DNA from: an uncultured Muribaculaceae bacterium
GTDB taxonomy: Bacteria; Bacteroidota; Bacteroidia; Bacteroidales; Muribaculaceae
NCBI GenBank assembly: GCA_910576775.1
Contig: CAJTJV010000007.1
Location: forward strand, 22,829 to 86,828
Length of the DNA: 64,000 nucleotides
Reading direction: 5' to 3'
Under the pieces are notes generated by a model. It was not told where the DNA came from. It saw nothing but the letters and a program-made list of their open reading frames with translations, and did not search any database. The position numbers and the translations under genes were made by a program. Positions 1 to 7,766 of the stretch are shown one piece after another (the first letter of the stretch is position 1; every line of letters begins with the position of its first letter).

Positions 1-272
1 ACGGCCTTGTAAGCTGCGAAATGGATTACGGTGTTGAAATTATGACGCTCGAAAACGCCGCGTAAGGCATTTATATCACAAGTGTCTATTTTCTCAAAAG
101 TTATTTTGCGGCCGATGATTTTCTCCACACCCTCGATGGCGGAAGGTTCGGAATTGGAAAAATTGTCGATTACCACTACATCGTAGCCGGCTTCGACCAG
201 TGCCACGGTAGTATGCGTGCCTATGTAGCCGGCACCACCGCTAACCAGAATTGTTTCTTTAGACTGTACCAT
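1..272 (-). CDS. galE: UDP-glucose 4-epimerase, N-terminal part
   Basis: The gene runs off the left edge; only about 90 N-terminal residues are present. They begin MVQSKETILVSGGAGYIGTH, the Rossmann NAD-binding loop (GxxGxxG) of extended short-chain dehydrogenases, followed by VVVIDNFSNS and later VIHFAAYKA, both typical of GalE. GalE interconverts UDP-glucose and UDP-galactose in the cytoplasmic Leloir pathway. The start lies 15 bases downstream of the galK stop on the same strand, so the two genes look co-transcribed, which fits a galactose-use operon. The catalytic YxxxK is outside the window. Confidence 0.93.
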   Translation of the reverse strand, partial: MVQSKETILVSGGAGYIGTHTTVALVEAGYDVVVIDNFSNSEPSAIEGVEKIIGRKITFEKIDTCDINALRGVFERHNFNTVIHFAAYKA

Positions 273-287
273 ATTGTTATTTGTTGC

Positions 288-1436
288 TTACTTGGCGTCG
301 GCTATTTTGTGCGCGCCGTCGCTTATGTTTACTTCGTAGATTTTTGGTTCGTGACCGTATTTTTCTTTGAAATCCTTACGGGCTTTGGCGATGAAGCCGT
401 CGAGCAGTCCGTTTTTTACGAGGTTGATTGTGCAGCCGCCGAAACCTCCTCCCATGATGCGGGAACCTGTGACACCACATTCTTTGGCTATGTCGTTAAG
501 GAAATCAAGTTCTTCGCAGCTCACCTCATAGTCTTTCGAGAGTCCTGCGTGAGTCTCGTACATACAGCGGCCGACAGTGTCGTAGTCACCGGCGACGAGT
601 GCGTCGCAGACGTCGAGCACGCGTTGTTTTTCCTCGATGACGAATTTTGCGCGAAAATAATCCTCTGCTGATATATCGCCTTTTATGGCGTCGAGCATTT
701 CCATTGTGGCATCGCGCAGAGTCTCGATGCCGAGACGTTTCGCAACACGCTCACAGGATGCGCGGCGTTTGTTGTAGGGTGAATCTGCAAGTTCGTGTTT
801 CACTACGGAATCGACGAGAACCAGGGTATAACCTTCCGGGTTGAAGGGAAAATATTCAAATTCCATCGAGCGGCAGTCGAGGCGCATAAGGTGGTCTTTT
901 TTGCCGAACACGCTGGCGAACTGATCCATTATGCCACAGTTCACGCCACAATAGTTGTGCTCTGTCGACTGGCCTATGCGAGCGAGTTCGAACTTGTCGA
1001 TGCTGTTGCCGTTGAACATGTCGTTGAGCGCAAAAGCAAAGCAGGATTCCAGAGCTGCCGAGGAACTCAGACCGGCGCCTAATGGCACGTTACCGGCAAA
1101 GACGGCGTCGAAACCTTCGACCTTGCCGCCGCGTTTCTGAATCTCACGGCATACGCCGAATATGTAGCGTGCCCAGGAGGTCTTGGGTGCGTCGGCTTCG
1201 GTTAGACCGAATTCCACATATTCGTCGATATCGATAGAGAAAACGCGGACTTTGTCGCTTCCGTTGGCGCGGATTTCGGCCATTATAACTTTGTCGATGG
1301 CACCCGGGAATACAAAGCCGCCGTTGTAGTCGGTATGCTCTCCGATAAGGTTGATGCGTCCGGCAGAAGCGTAGACCGTGCCGTGTCCTCCGAAGCGTGC
1401 TTCAAAGTCTTTGTCGATTTTAGTTTGAAGTTCCAT
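288..1436 (-). CDS. galK: Galactokinase
   Basis: A 382-residue GHMP-family kinase that phosphorylates galactose to galactose-1-phosphate in the Leloir pathway. Seen: the galactokinase signature GRINLIGEHTDYNGG (about residues 26-40), the ATP-binding GLSSSAALE motif, and the C-terminal GGGFGGCTI motif. Length matches the family (380-390). The frame extends upstream to a TTG at 1469, but that TTG falls inside a TAnnTTTG promoter element, so I take the ATG at 1436. A terminator hairpin (1478-1511) separates it from the kinase gene upstream, suggesting that galK-galE has its own promoter. Confidence 0.95.
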   Translation of the reverse strand: MELQTKIDKDFEARFGGHGTVYASAGRINLIGEHTDYNGGFVFPGAIDKVIMAEIRANGSDKVRVFSIDIDEYVEFGLTEADAPKTSWARYIFGVCREIQKRGGKVEGFDAVFAGNVPLGAGLSSSAALESCFAFALNDMFNGNSIDKFELARIGQSTEHNYCGVNCGIMDQFASVFGKKDHLMRLDCRSMEFEYFPFNPEGYTLVLVDSVVKHELADSPYNKRRASCERVAKRLGIETLRDATMEMLDAIKGDISAEDYFRAKFVIEEKQRVLDVCDALVAGDYDTVGRCMYETHAGLSKDYEVSCEELDFLNDIAKECGVTGSRIMGGGFGGCTINLVKNGLLDGFIAKARKDFKEKYGHEPKIYEVNISDGAHKIADAK

Positions 1437-1461
1437 GGTTATTGGTTTTTGTATTATTTCA

Positions 1462-1501
1462 GGTGTCAAAATTAACTAAAAAAAGACGTTCCTGCAACTG
1501 C
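1462..1501 (-). promoter_or_regulatory. Probable galK promoter
   Basis: Read on the minus strand there is a TAATTTTG -7 element (1467-1474) with GTTG about 20 bases upstream, a one-mismatch -33 element of the Bacteroidetes type. It overlaps the 3' side of the terminator described next, so termination of the upstream unit and initiation of galK occur almost at the same spot. Confidence 0.5.
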
Positions 1502-1511
1502 AAAAACGTCT
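1478..1511 (-). terminator. Terminator after the sugar kinase gene
   Basis: On the minus strand AGACGTT and AACGTCT form a 7-bp stem around a 14-base loop, followed by a run of seven T. It lies 39 bases past the stop of the kinase gene at 1550. Confidence 0.7.
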
Positions 1512-1549
1512 CTTTTATGATATATGTTTTTAACGGATATTCCGATGTC

Positions 1550-2392
1550 TTATTCGTCGCCGGTCGAGTGGTATTCCACCAGCCCGGGCATTGAAGACCG
1601 TATCAGTTTGTGGAGAGTCACTCCGAAATCCTCCGCGGCGCGCCTGAGTACATTTTCGTATATCACGCATGCGCTGCCAACAAGGCTCAGAGGACGGCTC
1701 TTGTAGTCGTAGGCAGCGATATTGCGTTCAAAATATGTCATGAACGAGGTATATACGAGATTATATGCGTAGGCATTGTCGAGGTGGTCGGCGAGGAATG
1801 TTGAGTAATGCGACAAAGTTCGGTTCGGCATCGGATTGGAGTAGATGTCGTCCATCAGGATATTGGGAGTCACCACGAATTTTTCATAGAAAGCGGCTGT
1901 GAGATCTGCGGGTGCTATGCCTTTCAGCATGTCGGCTATAAGCATTTTTCCCATGTATGCTCCAGAGCCTTCGTCGCCGAGCACATACCCCAGAGGAGCC
2001 ACGTTCTTGACAATCTCATGGCCGTCATAAAGGCAGGAATTCGAGCCGGTGCCGAGGATGCCGGCCAGACCTGCTTCTCTGACAAGCAAGCCGCGTGCGG
2101 CTCCAAGAAGGTCGCTTTTGACTGTTACGGGCGTCTTGAACTGGGCTACCAGCGAGGACTCCATTATCTTGTTTTTCTCCTTGTTGGCGCAGCCGGCTCC
2201 ATAAAAATACACATGATCCCAGCGGCGCCGGAAAAAAGCTTCCGGAAGTTCCAACCGCACAGTATGTGATATGTCGCGTCGGCTTTGGAAAAAGGGATTC
2301 AGACCTTTGGTGAAGGCATGGGCTACAATCTCGCTGCCGTCGACAAGCGCCCATTCGGTGCGCGTGGAACTGCTGTCGGCTATTATAATCAT
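1550..2392 (-). CDS. N-acetylglucosamine kinase-like protein (BadF/BadG ATPase family)
   Basis: A 280-residue ASKHA-fold sugar kinase. Seen: N-terminal phosphate loop DSSSTRTEW, the central GTGSNSCLYDG loop, then GDEGSGAYMGK, an arrangement known from the BadF/BadG/BcrA/BcrD family that includes N-acetylglucosamine kinases. Probable role: cytoplasmic phosphorylation of GlcNAc or a related amino sugar during glycan or cell-wall recycling; the substrate cannot be read from sequence. It starts 6 bases after the stop of the upstream protease gene, so the two are probably one transcript, ending at the hairpin at 1478-1511. Confidence 0.82.
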   Translation of the reverse strand: MIIIADSSSTRTEWALVDGSEIVAHAFTKGLNPFFQSRRDISHTVRLELPEAFFRRRWDHVYFYGAGCANKEKNKIMESSLVAQFKTPVTVKSDLLGAARGLLVREAGLAGILGTGSNSCLYDGHEIVKNVAPLGYVLGDEGSGAYMGKMLIADMLKGIAPADLTAAFYEKFVVTPNILMDDIYSNPMPNRTLSHYSTFLADHLDNAYAYNLVYTSFMTYFERNIAAYDYKSRPLSLVGSACVIYENVLRRAAEDFGVTLHKLIRSSMPGLVEYHSTGDE

Positions 2393-2398
2393 GATTGT

Positions 2399-5300
2399 TT
2401 ATTTTTTGCTGTCTATTTCTTTAAGAAGCTCGTCGACCGCGGCTTTAAGCTGGCTGTCGACGCCTTGGACAATCAGCTCCGGATCGTTGGCGACGCGTAC
2501 ATCCGGCTCGAGCTGCTGGTTTTCGAGGAAACTGCCGTCGGTGAGGCGATAGCCTACCACCGGAATGCCGTAGACAATCTCAGGGTCCTGAGTGGTTACC
2601 CAGTTGACGGACGTCATGGTGCCGGCTACAGGCATGCCGACAAGTCTGCCGAGGCCGCGGTTCTTGTAAACCCAGGGGGTGCCGTGGGCGTTCGAATAGC
2701 AGGCTTCGGACATAAGCATTATCGACGGTTTGTTCCATCTGCGAGAAGGCATGTCGCATGTTTCATCTCCGCGGATTTCCTGTGTGAAATATTTTTTACC
2801 GCTAAGCAGCACCTCTATATCCTCGTGCAGACGTCCGCCGCCGTTCCAGCGTATATCGATTACAACTCCTTCGCGGTCGTTGTATTTGCCGAGAAGGTCG
2901 GAGTATGCCTTGCGGAAGGAATCATCGCTCATGGAGCTTATGTGAATGTAGCCGAGGCGCCCGTTGGAAAGACTGTCCACATCGTGTGCGCGCTGTTTGA
3001 TCCAGCGGTCGTAGAGAAGAGAGCTTTCGCGCGACGCACCGATGGGCTTGAGGACGATATCGCGGGTCTTGCCGTCGGTGCCGCGCAGTGTGATCTGAGT
3101 ACGCTTTCCGGCGCAGTCGGTGAGCAGACGGTCGACAGGCATTTCAGTTGTTATTTCTTCTCCGTTGACTTTGAGCACAATGTCACCCGGAACAACGGCC
3201 GGACTAACTGCGGAAAGTGGCGATTTGGGGAGTATTTCGGCGATTCGTGCGCCTTTCCCTTTGTAACTGAGGTCGTAGAGCGCCCCGAGGCGGGCTGTTG
3301 ATACGGGAGCGTTGGAATTGGAGCCGCCCATGTAGCGGCCGCCGGTATGGCTGACGTTGAGCTCGCCGAGCCATTCGCTGAGAAGTTCGGCAAAGTCATA
3401 GTTGTTGTTGATATGGGGGAGGAATTTGCGATAATCGGCGCTCATGGATTTCCAGTCCACGCCGTGCATGTCGGCGACATAGAAGCGTTCGGCTTCTTCG
3501 CGTTCGATGTTGTCGAAGATATATCGACGTTCGGCGACGGGGTCGAGTGTCTTGCGGGCGCTGAAACTGATTGATTTGCCGTCGGGGAATTTGCTCATCG
3601 ATGAACCCAAGAGGAAGAGCTGTTTGCCGTCGCGCGTGCGGTCGAAATATCCCGAACCGCTATGGCGGCGTTTCATCTTCAGGTCTCCTTTCTCGATATC
3701 ATATTCCCATATGAAAGTGCCTTGATCGGCGTTGCTGATGAAATAGAGGGTCTTGCCGTCGGCATCGACGATGGCGTCTACAAGATCGGTCGACATGGGC
3801 GTGACGCGCACCTGTCGGTCGGAAATACCGGCAAGTTCCACTTTTATAGGCTCTACCTTGTCTTTGTCGGCTTTCTTCTTGTCATCCTTTTTATCTTTTT
3901 TGTCAGCGTCTTCTTTCTCGGCCGCCTTCTTTTCCTCTTTCTTTTTATTGTCGTAAATCTCACGTTCTTCCTTGCTCATCTTGAAGCGGTCGTAAGCTTC
4001 CTGGTTCATGAACACGAAGAAGACGTCCATCTCGGAGCCCCATGACGCATGGTTGCGCATGCCGAGGCGTTCGGATGCGAAGGCTATGGCGTTGCCGTCC
4101 ATAATCCAGCGCGGTTCGGCGTCGAAATATCCGCTGTTGGTGATATTCGTTATTGAAGCGTCATCGACATTTATGATAGCTATGTCGGAGTATGGATCGT
4201 GCTTGCGGTCGATAATCTCGAGGGCAATCCAACGTGAGTCGGGCGACCATTGGTAGCTGAAAGCACCTCCGCGGCTACGGTGGGTGGAGCCGTCGGTGAG
4301 TTGCTTCACTTTGCCGCTATCCATATCCATCATGCACAATTTGGTGCGGTCGAGGATGAAGGCGAGTTTTTTACCGTCGGGCGACATGTCGGGTGCCGTG
4401 CGCTCGTGACCGTCGGCTTTGAAGACGGGTTCTTCGTGGATTATAGTCGCGCGTGCTAAATCAGGTTCTTCGGCTGATTTCTCAAAGGTTGCGCGATAGA
4501 TGTTATATTTGCCGTCGCGTTCAGTTGTATAATAGAGAGTTGAGTCATTGCCCCAGCAGATATGTTTTTCTGCCTCGGGGGTGTCTGTAATCTGCTTTGT
4601 GGTCGGATATTCCACGGATGTGACGTAGACGTCGCCGCGGAAAAGAAGCGCGACCTGTTTGCCGTCGGGCGATACTGTCGCGCCGGATGGACGGGACGTG
4701 CTTATTTTTCGTTTCTCGTCGGGAAAATCGGCATTGATGCTAACTTTCACTTTCGCAGGCTTGCCTCCATCTGTCATTGTATATATCTCGCCGTCGTATG
4801 TGAAGGCGAGAGTGCCGTTGTCGGCGCGGCTGAGGAAGCGTACGGGATGCTTTTTGAAATTTGTTATGGCTTTGGCATCGGCGGGATTGCTCTTGGGGGC
4901 ACGGTAGACGTTGAGCGATTTCTGAGGCGCCCGCTCGCTGAGAAAATATATATGGTCGGCGGTCTCTATCGGGTCGAGGTCTTCACCGGGTTTGTCGATA
5001 AGCAGCTGATGCTTGCCCGTGGCAGGAGTATAGCGCCAGATGTCGCGGGTCACACCGGATGTGTGGTGTTTGCGCCATGTGTCCTCGAAACCTTTGACAT
5101 CCTGGTAAAGGAAGCTTTTGCCGTCGGGCGCCCAGCTTATGGCTCTGGCGGGAGTGGCAAGCAGCTGTGTCGGTGCGCCGCCGTCGACGCTGACACTATA
5201 CACTTCGCTCATGCGCCCCGAAGGATAGAGGGCGCTTGAGGCCGGATCCTGGATGGAGGCGGTATAGAGGATGGCTTTGCCGTCGGGCGTGAAGCTTTCG

Positions 5301-5641
5301 GGTGTCTCGCCGGCGGAATTGAAGGTGAGCTGCTTCCAGTCTGAGAGATTGCCGTCGACTTTGAGTGTGAATATGTCGAAATTGCCGTTGCGGTCGGATG
5401 CGAAGGCTATGGTCTTGCTGTCCGGACTCCACACGGGGCTGCTTTCGTAGGATGGCTGCGATGTAAGGCGCCGGGCTTCCCCGCCCCCGGTTGCTACTGT
5501 GAAGATGTCGCCTTTGTATGTGAATACGATAGTCTTTCCGTCGGGAGATATTTTTGCGTCGCGGAGCCATAATGGTGCTTCTGCGGCATAGCTTCCCGCG
5601 TATGCGCCAAGAAGCAGGTAACAGGCAATTAGCTTTTTCAT
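2399..5641 (-). CDS. Tricorn-like S41 family peptidase, exported
   Basis: A 1080-residue protein with signal peptide (MKKLIACYLLLGAYAGSYAA). The first half has many WD40-like/PD40 blades with the repeated SPDGK core, as in TolB and tricorn beta-propellers. A charged Lys/Asp/Glu-rich stretch follows at about residues 558-590. The second half has the tricorn core, a PDZ domain (GDIVLKVNGEEI) and an S41 peptidase domain (VVIDIRWNGGG, then EACYSNAHG with candidate nucleophile Ser983). Known tricorn proteases degrade peptides; here the signal peptide places it in the periplasm or at the outer membrane. It leads a two-gene unit with the sugar kinase. Confidence 0.88.
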   Translation of the reverse strand: MKKLIACYLLLGAYAGSYAAEAPLWLRDAKISPDGKTIVFTYKGDIFTVATGGGEARRLTSQPSYESSPVWSPDSKTIAFASDRNGNFDIFTLKVDGNLSDWKQLTFNSAGETPESFTPDGKAILYTASIQDPASSALYPSGRMSEVYSVSVDGGAPTQLLATPARAISWAPDGKSFLYQDVKGFEDTWRKHHTSGVTRDIWRYTPATGKHQLLIDKPGEDLDPIETADHIYFLSERAPQKSLNVYRAPKSNPADAKAITNFKKHPVRFLSRADNGTLAFTYDGEIYTMTDGGKPAKVKVSINADFPDEKRKISTSRPSGATVSPDGKQVALLFRGDVYVTSVEYPTTKQITDTPEAEKHICWGNDSTLYYTTERDGKYNIYRATFEKSAEEPDLARATIIHEEPVFKADGHERTAPDMSPDGKKLAFILDRTKLCMMDMDSGKVKQLTDGSTHRSRGGAFSYQWSPDSRWIALEIIDRKHDPYSDIAIINVDDASITNITNSGYFDAEPRWIMDGNAIAFASERLGMRNHASWGSEMDVFFVFMNQEAYDRFKMSKEEREIYDNKKKEEKKAAEKEDADKKDKKDDKKKADKDKVEPIKVELAGISDRQVRVTPMSTDLVDAIVDADGKTLYFISNADQGTFIWEYDIEKGDLKMKRRHSGSGYFDRTRDGKQLFLLGSSMSKFPDGKSISFSARKTLDPVAERRYIFDNIEREEAERFYVADMHGVDWKSMSADYRKFLPHINNNYDFAELLSEWLGELNVSHTGGRYMGGSNSNAPVSTARLGALYDLSYKGKGARIAEILPKSPLSAVSPAVVPGDIVLKVNGEEITTEMPVDRLLTDCAGKRTQITLRGTDGKTRDIVLKPIGASRESSLLYDRWIKQRAHDVDSLSNGRLGYIHISSMSDDSFRKAYSDLLGKYNDREGVVIDIRWNGGGRLHEDIEVLLSGKKYFTQEIRGDETCDMPSRRWNKPSIMLMSEACYSNAHGTPWVYKNRGLGRLVGMPVAGTMTSVNWVTTQDPEIVYGIPVVGYRLTDGSFLENQQLEPDVRVANDPELIVQGVDSQLKAAVDELLKEIDSKK

Positions 5642-5671
5642 ATATGAAATGCGGATTTATTCATTTTAATT

Positions 5672-5679
5672 TGCAAATT
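5672..5679 (-). promoter_or_regulatory. -7 element upstream of the tricorn-like gene
   Basis: TAAATTTG on the minus strand matches the Bacteroidetes -7 consensus, 31 bases before the ATG. The nearest TTTG is 23 bases away, longer than the usual 19-21. The element sits between the arms of an 8-bp inverted repeat (5649-5656 and 5696-5703). Confidence 0.45.
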
Positions 5680-5861
5680 TAACTATTTGAAAATTAGAAA
5701 TCCGCAAAACCCGGTTAAAAAACGAAAAAACGCCAAAGTTTTGAATCCTGATTTGGGCTCCGGTAATGTATTGCCCCTCGGCTCTTACATTTAAGAATGC
5801 TTTAATATTTCAATATCGATGTACTCGAATAGTTATCATCATCTTGCAGACTCAAATGAAA

Positions 5862-6060
5862 GAGCCGTATGTGTGTGCCGTATCGCGGCGACACATACGG
5901 CTCGGGCAAGGCTCGTAATATACGTGTGATGCCTGAAGGGCATCGATTCATCTAATAGCCGGGTACACCGAAGCCATGCTGAGGTGTGCCCGGACATGAT
6001 TTCCCGCACAAACTGTCCGACAGGACACGGATTCCAACCGGCACGATGCGTCCGGTGTCC
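5862..6060. other. Array of strong inverted repeats; possible structured RNA
   Basis: This lies in the 522-base gap between two minus-strand genes, where I find no convincing protein gene. Four or five hairpins occur in 200 bases: a perfect 13-bp stem (5862-5874 with 5891-5903), 5928-5933 with 5939-5944, 5959-5969 with 5983-5993 (one G-U), 5014-type tetraloop stem at 6014-6018 with 6023-6027, and an alternative pairing of 6023-6028 with 6055-6060. Read on the minus strand the last hairpin is followed by TTTCATTT, like a terminator. It could be a non-coding RNA, a long 3' UTR of the EEP gene, or an interspersed repeat. Confidence 0.45.
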
Positions 6061-6163
6061 TGCGTACACATCTTGCTATCGTCGCAATTGGTCTTCCGAG
6101 CACTAAAAAGCTATGCTGCTCCGGTCGTATCTGGTGTATGCAGGGTTAAATGAAACGGTGCTG

Positions 6164-7084
6164 TCAGGGAAGCTCGATGGTTGCGCGGACGGGGAAATGG
6201 TCGGATGGCGTGCGGGCTTCGACCTTATCCATTTTGACAACATCGGGGGCGTCGACAACAGTTATGGCACCGTAGGTGCCGTCGGCTGTGCGGTAAGTGT
6301 CGGTTAGAATACCGTATTTGAGGACTTTTATTTCAGGCGACACAAAAATGTGGTCGATACGTTCTCTGGAGAATGCATCCGGATGCCAGTTGTTGAAAGT
6401 GCCTACAGGAGCATATACGAATTCAGCTGCGGTGTATGAATCCTTGAGTTTCCCGTCGGCGATGATGCTGGCATATGCGTCGCTTGTCTGGTCGACATTG
6501 AAATCGCCGGTAAGGATGGCCTGCAGTTCAGTGCCGAATTCTTTCATCTTCTTTTTTATAAGTTTCGCACTTTCTATGCGGGCCACTTTTCCGATATGAT
6601 CCATGTGGAGATTGAAATAGAGAAATTCGCGTCCCGAAGGTTTGTGGCGGAATTTGCCCCAGGTACATATCCGTATGCAGGCGGCGTCCCATCCGAGGTT
6701 GGGTTTTGTGGTATCTTCTGCAAGCCAGAAATCTCCGTGGTCGAGAAGATCGAACATGTCGGTGCGGTAGAATATGGCGGAAGTCTCGCCACCGTCTTTG
6801 CCGTCGTCACGTCCGACACCGATATAGGCATATCCCGGCATCAATTTCAGCAGGTCGTTGAGTTGGTGCTTGTATCCTTCCTGGGTGCCGAAAATGTCGA
6901 AATCGTGGAATTGCACAAGTTGTGCTATCATGGGCGAACGGCGCTGCCAAGTGTCGCCCCGCAGGGAGTCGCTGCTGTGGTATAGACGGATATTGTAGGT
7001 CGCGGCATTGAATCGGGCCGGTTCGGAAGCGAAAGCGGTTATGGTTATGAGAATTGCCGCCAGAATACTTGTGAGGTGTTTCAT
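6164..7084 (-). CDS. Exported endonuclease/exonuclease/phosphatase family hydrolase
   Basis: A 306-residue protein with signal peptide (MKHLTSILAAILITITAFAS) and the EEP fold. Seen: ATYNIR near the N-terminus, FGTQEG (metal-binding Glu), NLHMDHIG, TGDFNV (catalytic Asp/Asn), RIDHIFVS and SDHFPV at the end (catalytic His). The family cleaves phosphodiesters in nucleic acids, phosphoinositides or sphingomyelin; exported gut versions may act on extracellular DNA or phospholipid, but the substrate is not shown here. It is the last gene of a three-gene unit, 12 bases after the DUF4923 gene. Confidence 0.88.
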   Translation of the reverse strand: MKHLTSILAAILITITAFASEPARFNAATYNIRLYHSSDSLRGDTWQRRSPMIAQLVQFHDFDIFGTQEGYKHQLNDLLKLMPGYAYIGVGRDDGKDGGETSAIFYRTDMFDLLDHGDFWLAEDTTKPNLGWDAACIRICTWGKFRHKPSGREFLYFNLHMDHIGKVARIESAKLIKKKMKEFGTELQAILTGDFNVDQTSDAYASIIADGKLKDSYTAAEFVYAPVGTFNNWHPDAFSRERIDHIFVSPEIKVLKYGILTDTYRTADGTYGAITVVDAPDVVKMDKVEARTPSDHFPVRATIELP

Positions 7085-7096
7085 GGTAATGGACGG

Positions 7097-7753
7097 TTAG
7101 TTCCCCTGCAATTTGAAGCCCATGTAGATGCCTTCATATGAGCCGAGCAGCGAGCTTATTGCATTCAGGGTCGAGATGTTTAATTTTGATGAAATCTGAG
7201 TGAGTATGTTTACGAGTTTTGTAGCGTCGAAGGTGAGGTTGAGCTGTTTGCCGCTTTTTGTAGCGTTTGCGTTTACTTTGCCGAGAGGAATTTTTTTGAA
7301 TGCGCTGAAATTGAACACGAGCTGCTCGCCGTCTTTCTCAATAACTCCGGAAAGAACAAGAACACCGAGTTTGAGCGTGAAATTGTGTTCGGCATCTACA
7401 GTAAGAGTTGTCTTGTTGAATCCGAGACGGTTATAGTAAGGGGCAAGTTTGTTTTCCACGACAGTCGCTGCGCCGGCTCCACCGATTTTCTTGAGTGCGT
7501 TGTCGCTTTCGAAAGAGACTGCCGGGCTTTTGTAGTTCCATGTGCCTACGAGGTCGTCGACGGAAAAGCCGCTGTTTGCAGTTACATTGTTCAGAAGGTC
7601 GCCGAGTGCGCCGAGACCGCCCGACGAAGAGTTGTCGCCTGAGCCGGAGAGTGCCGAGCCGATTTTACCGAGAATATCGTTGGGATCTGCCGCATGCATA
7701 TGCATCGGAACTGTAAATACCGCCAATGCTAATATAATTCTGAAAAGTTTCAT
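7097..7753 (-). CDS. DUF4923 family exported protein
   Basis: A 218-residue protein whose signal peptide starts at MKLFRIILALAVF and ends near MHAADP. A Ser/Gly-rich linker precedes a compact domain beginning VDDLVGTWNYKSPAVSF, which I recognise as the DUF4923 (lipocalin-like) pattern. Function unknown; the family is exported and common in Bacteroidales. The frame runs upstream to an ATG at 7786, but that would put 11 residues ahead of the signal peptide and overlap the upstream gene, so I use 7753, 13 bases after the dehydratase stop. Confidence 0.8.
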   Translation of the reverse strand: MKLFRIILALAVFTVPMHMHAADPNDILGKIGSALSGSGDNSSSGGLGALGDLLNNVTANSGFSVDDLVGTWNYKSPAVSFESDNALKKIGGAGAATVVENKLAPYYNRLGFNKTTLTVDAEHNFTLKLGVLVLSGVIEKDGEQLVFNFSAFKKIPLGKVNANATKSGKQLNLTFDATKLVNILTQISSKLNISTLNAISSLLGSYEGIYMGFKLQGN

Positions 7754-7766
7754 TGTGTTGTGATAA

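Noticed and set aside
213..671. A 152-codon plus-strand frame inside galE/galK
   Set aside because: Opposite-strand shadow of galK; the motifs belong to the minus-strand frame.
2285..3301. A 338-codon plus-strand frame opposite the tricorn-like gene
   Set aside because: High-GC third positions keep the antisense frame open; no family features, and the minus strand has clear PDZ and S41 motifs.
5839..6069. A 76-codon minus-strand reading frame across the hairpin array
   Set aside because: It is rich in Arg, His and Thr, its codons follow the palindromes, and it has no domain or promoter evidence. More likely an accident of the structured DNA.
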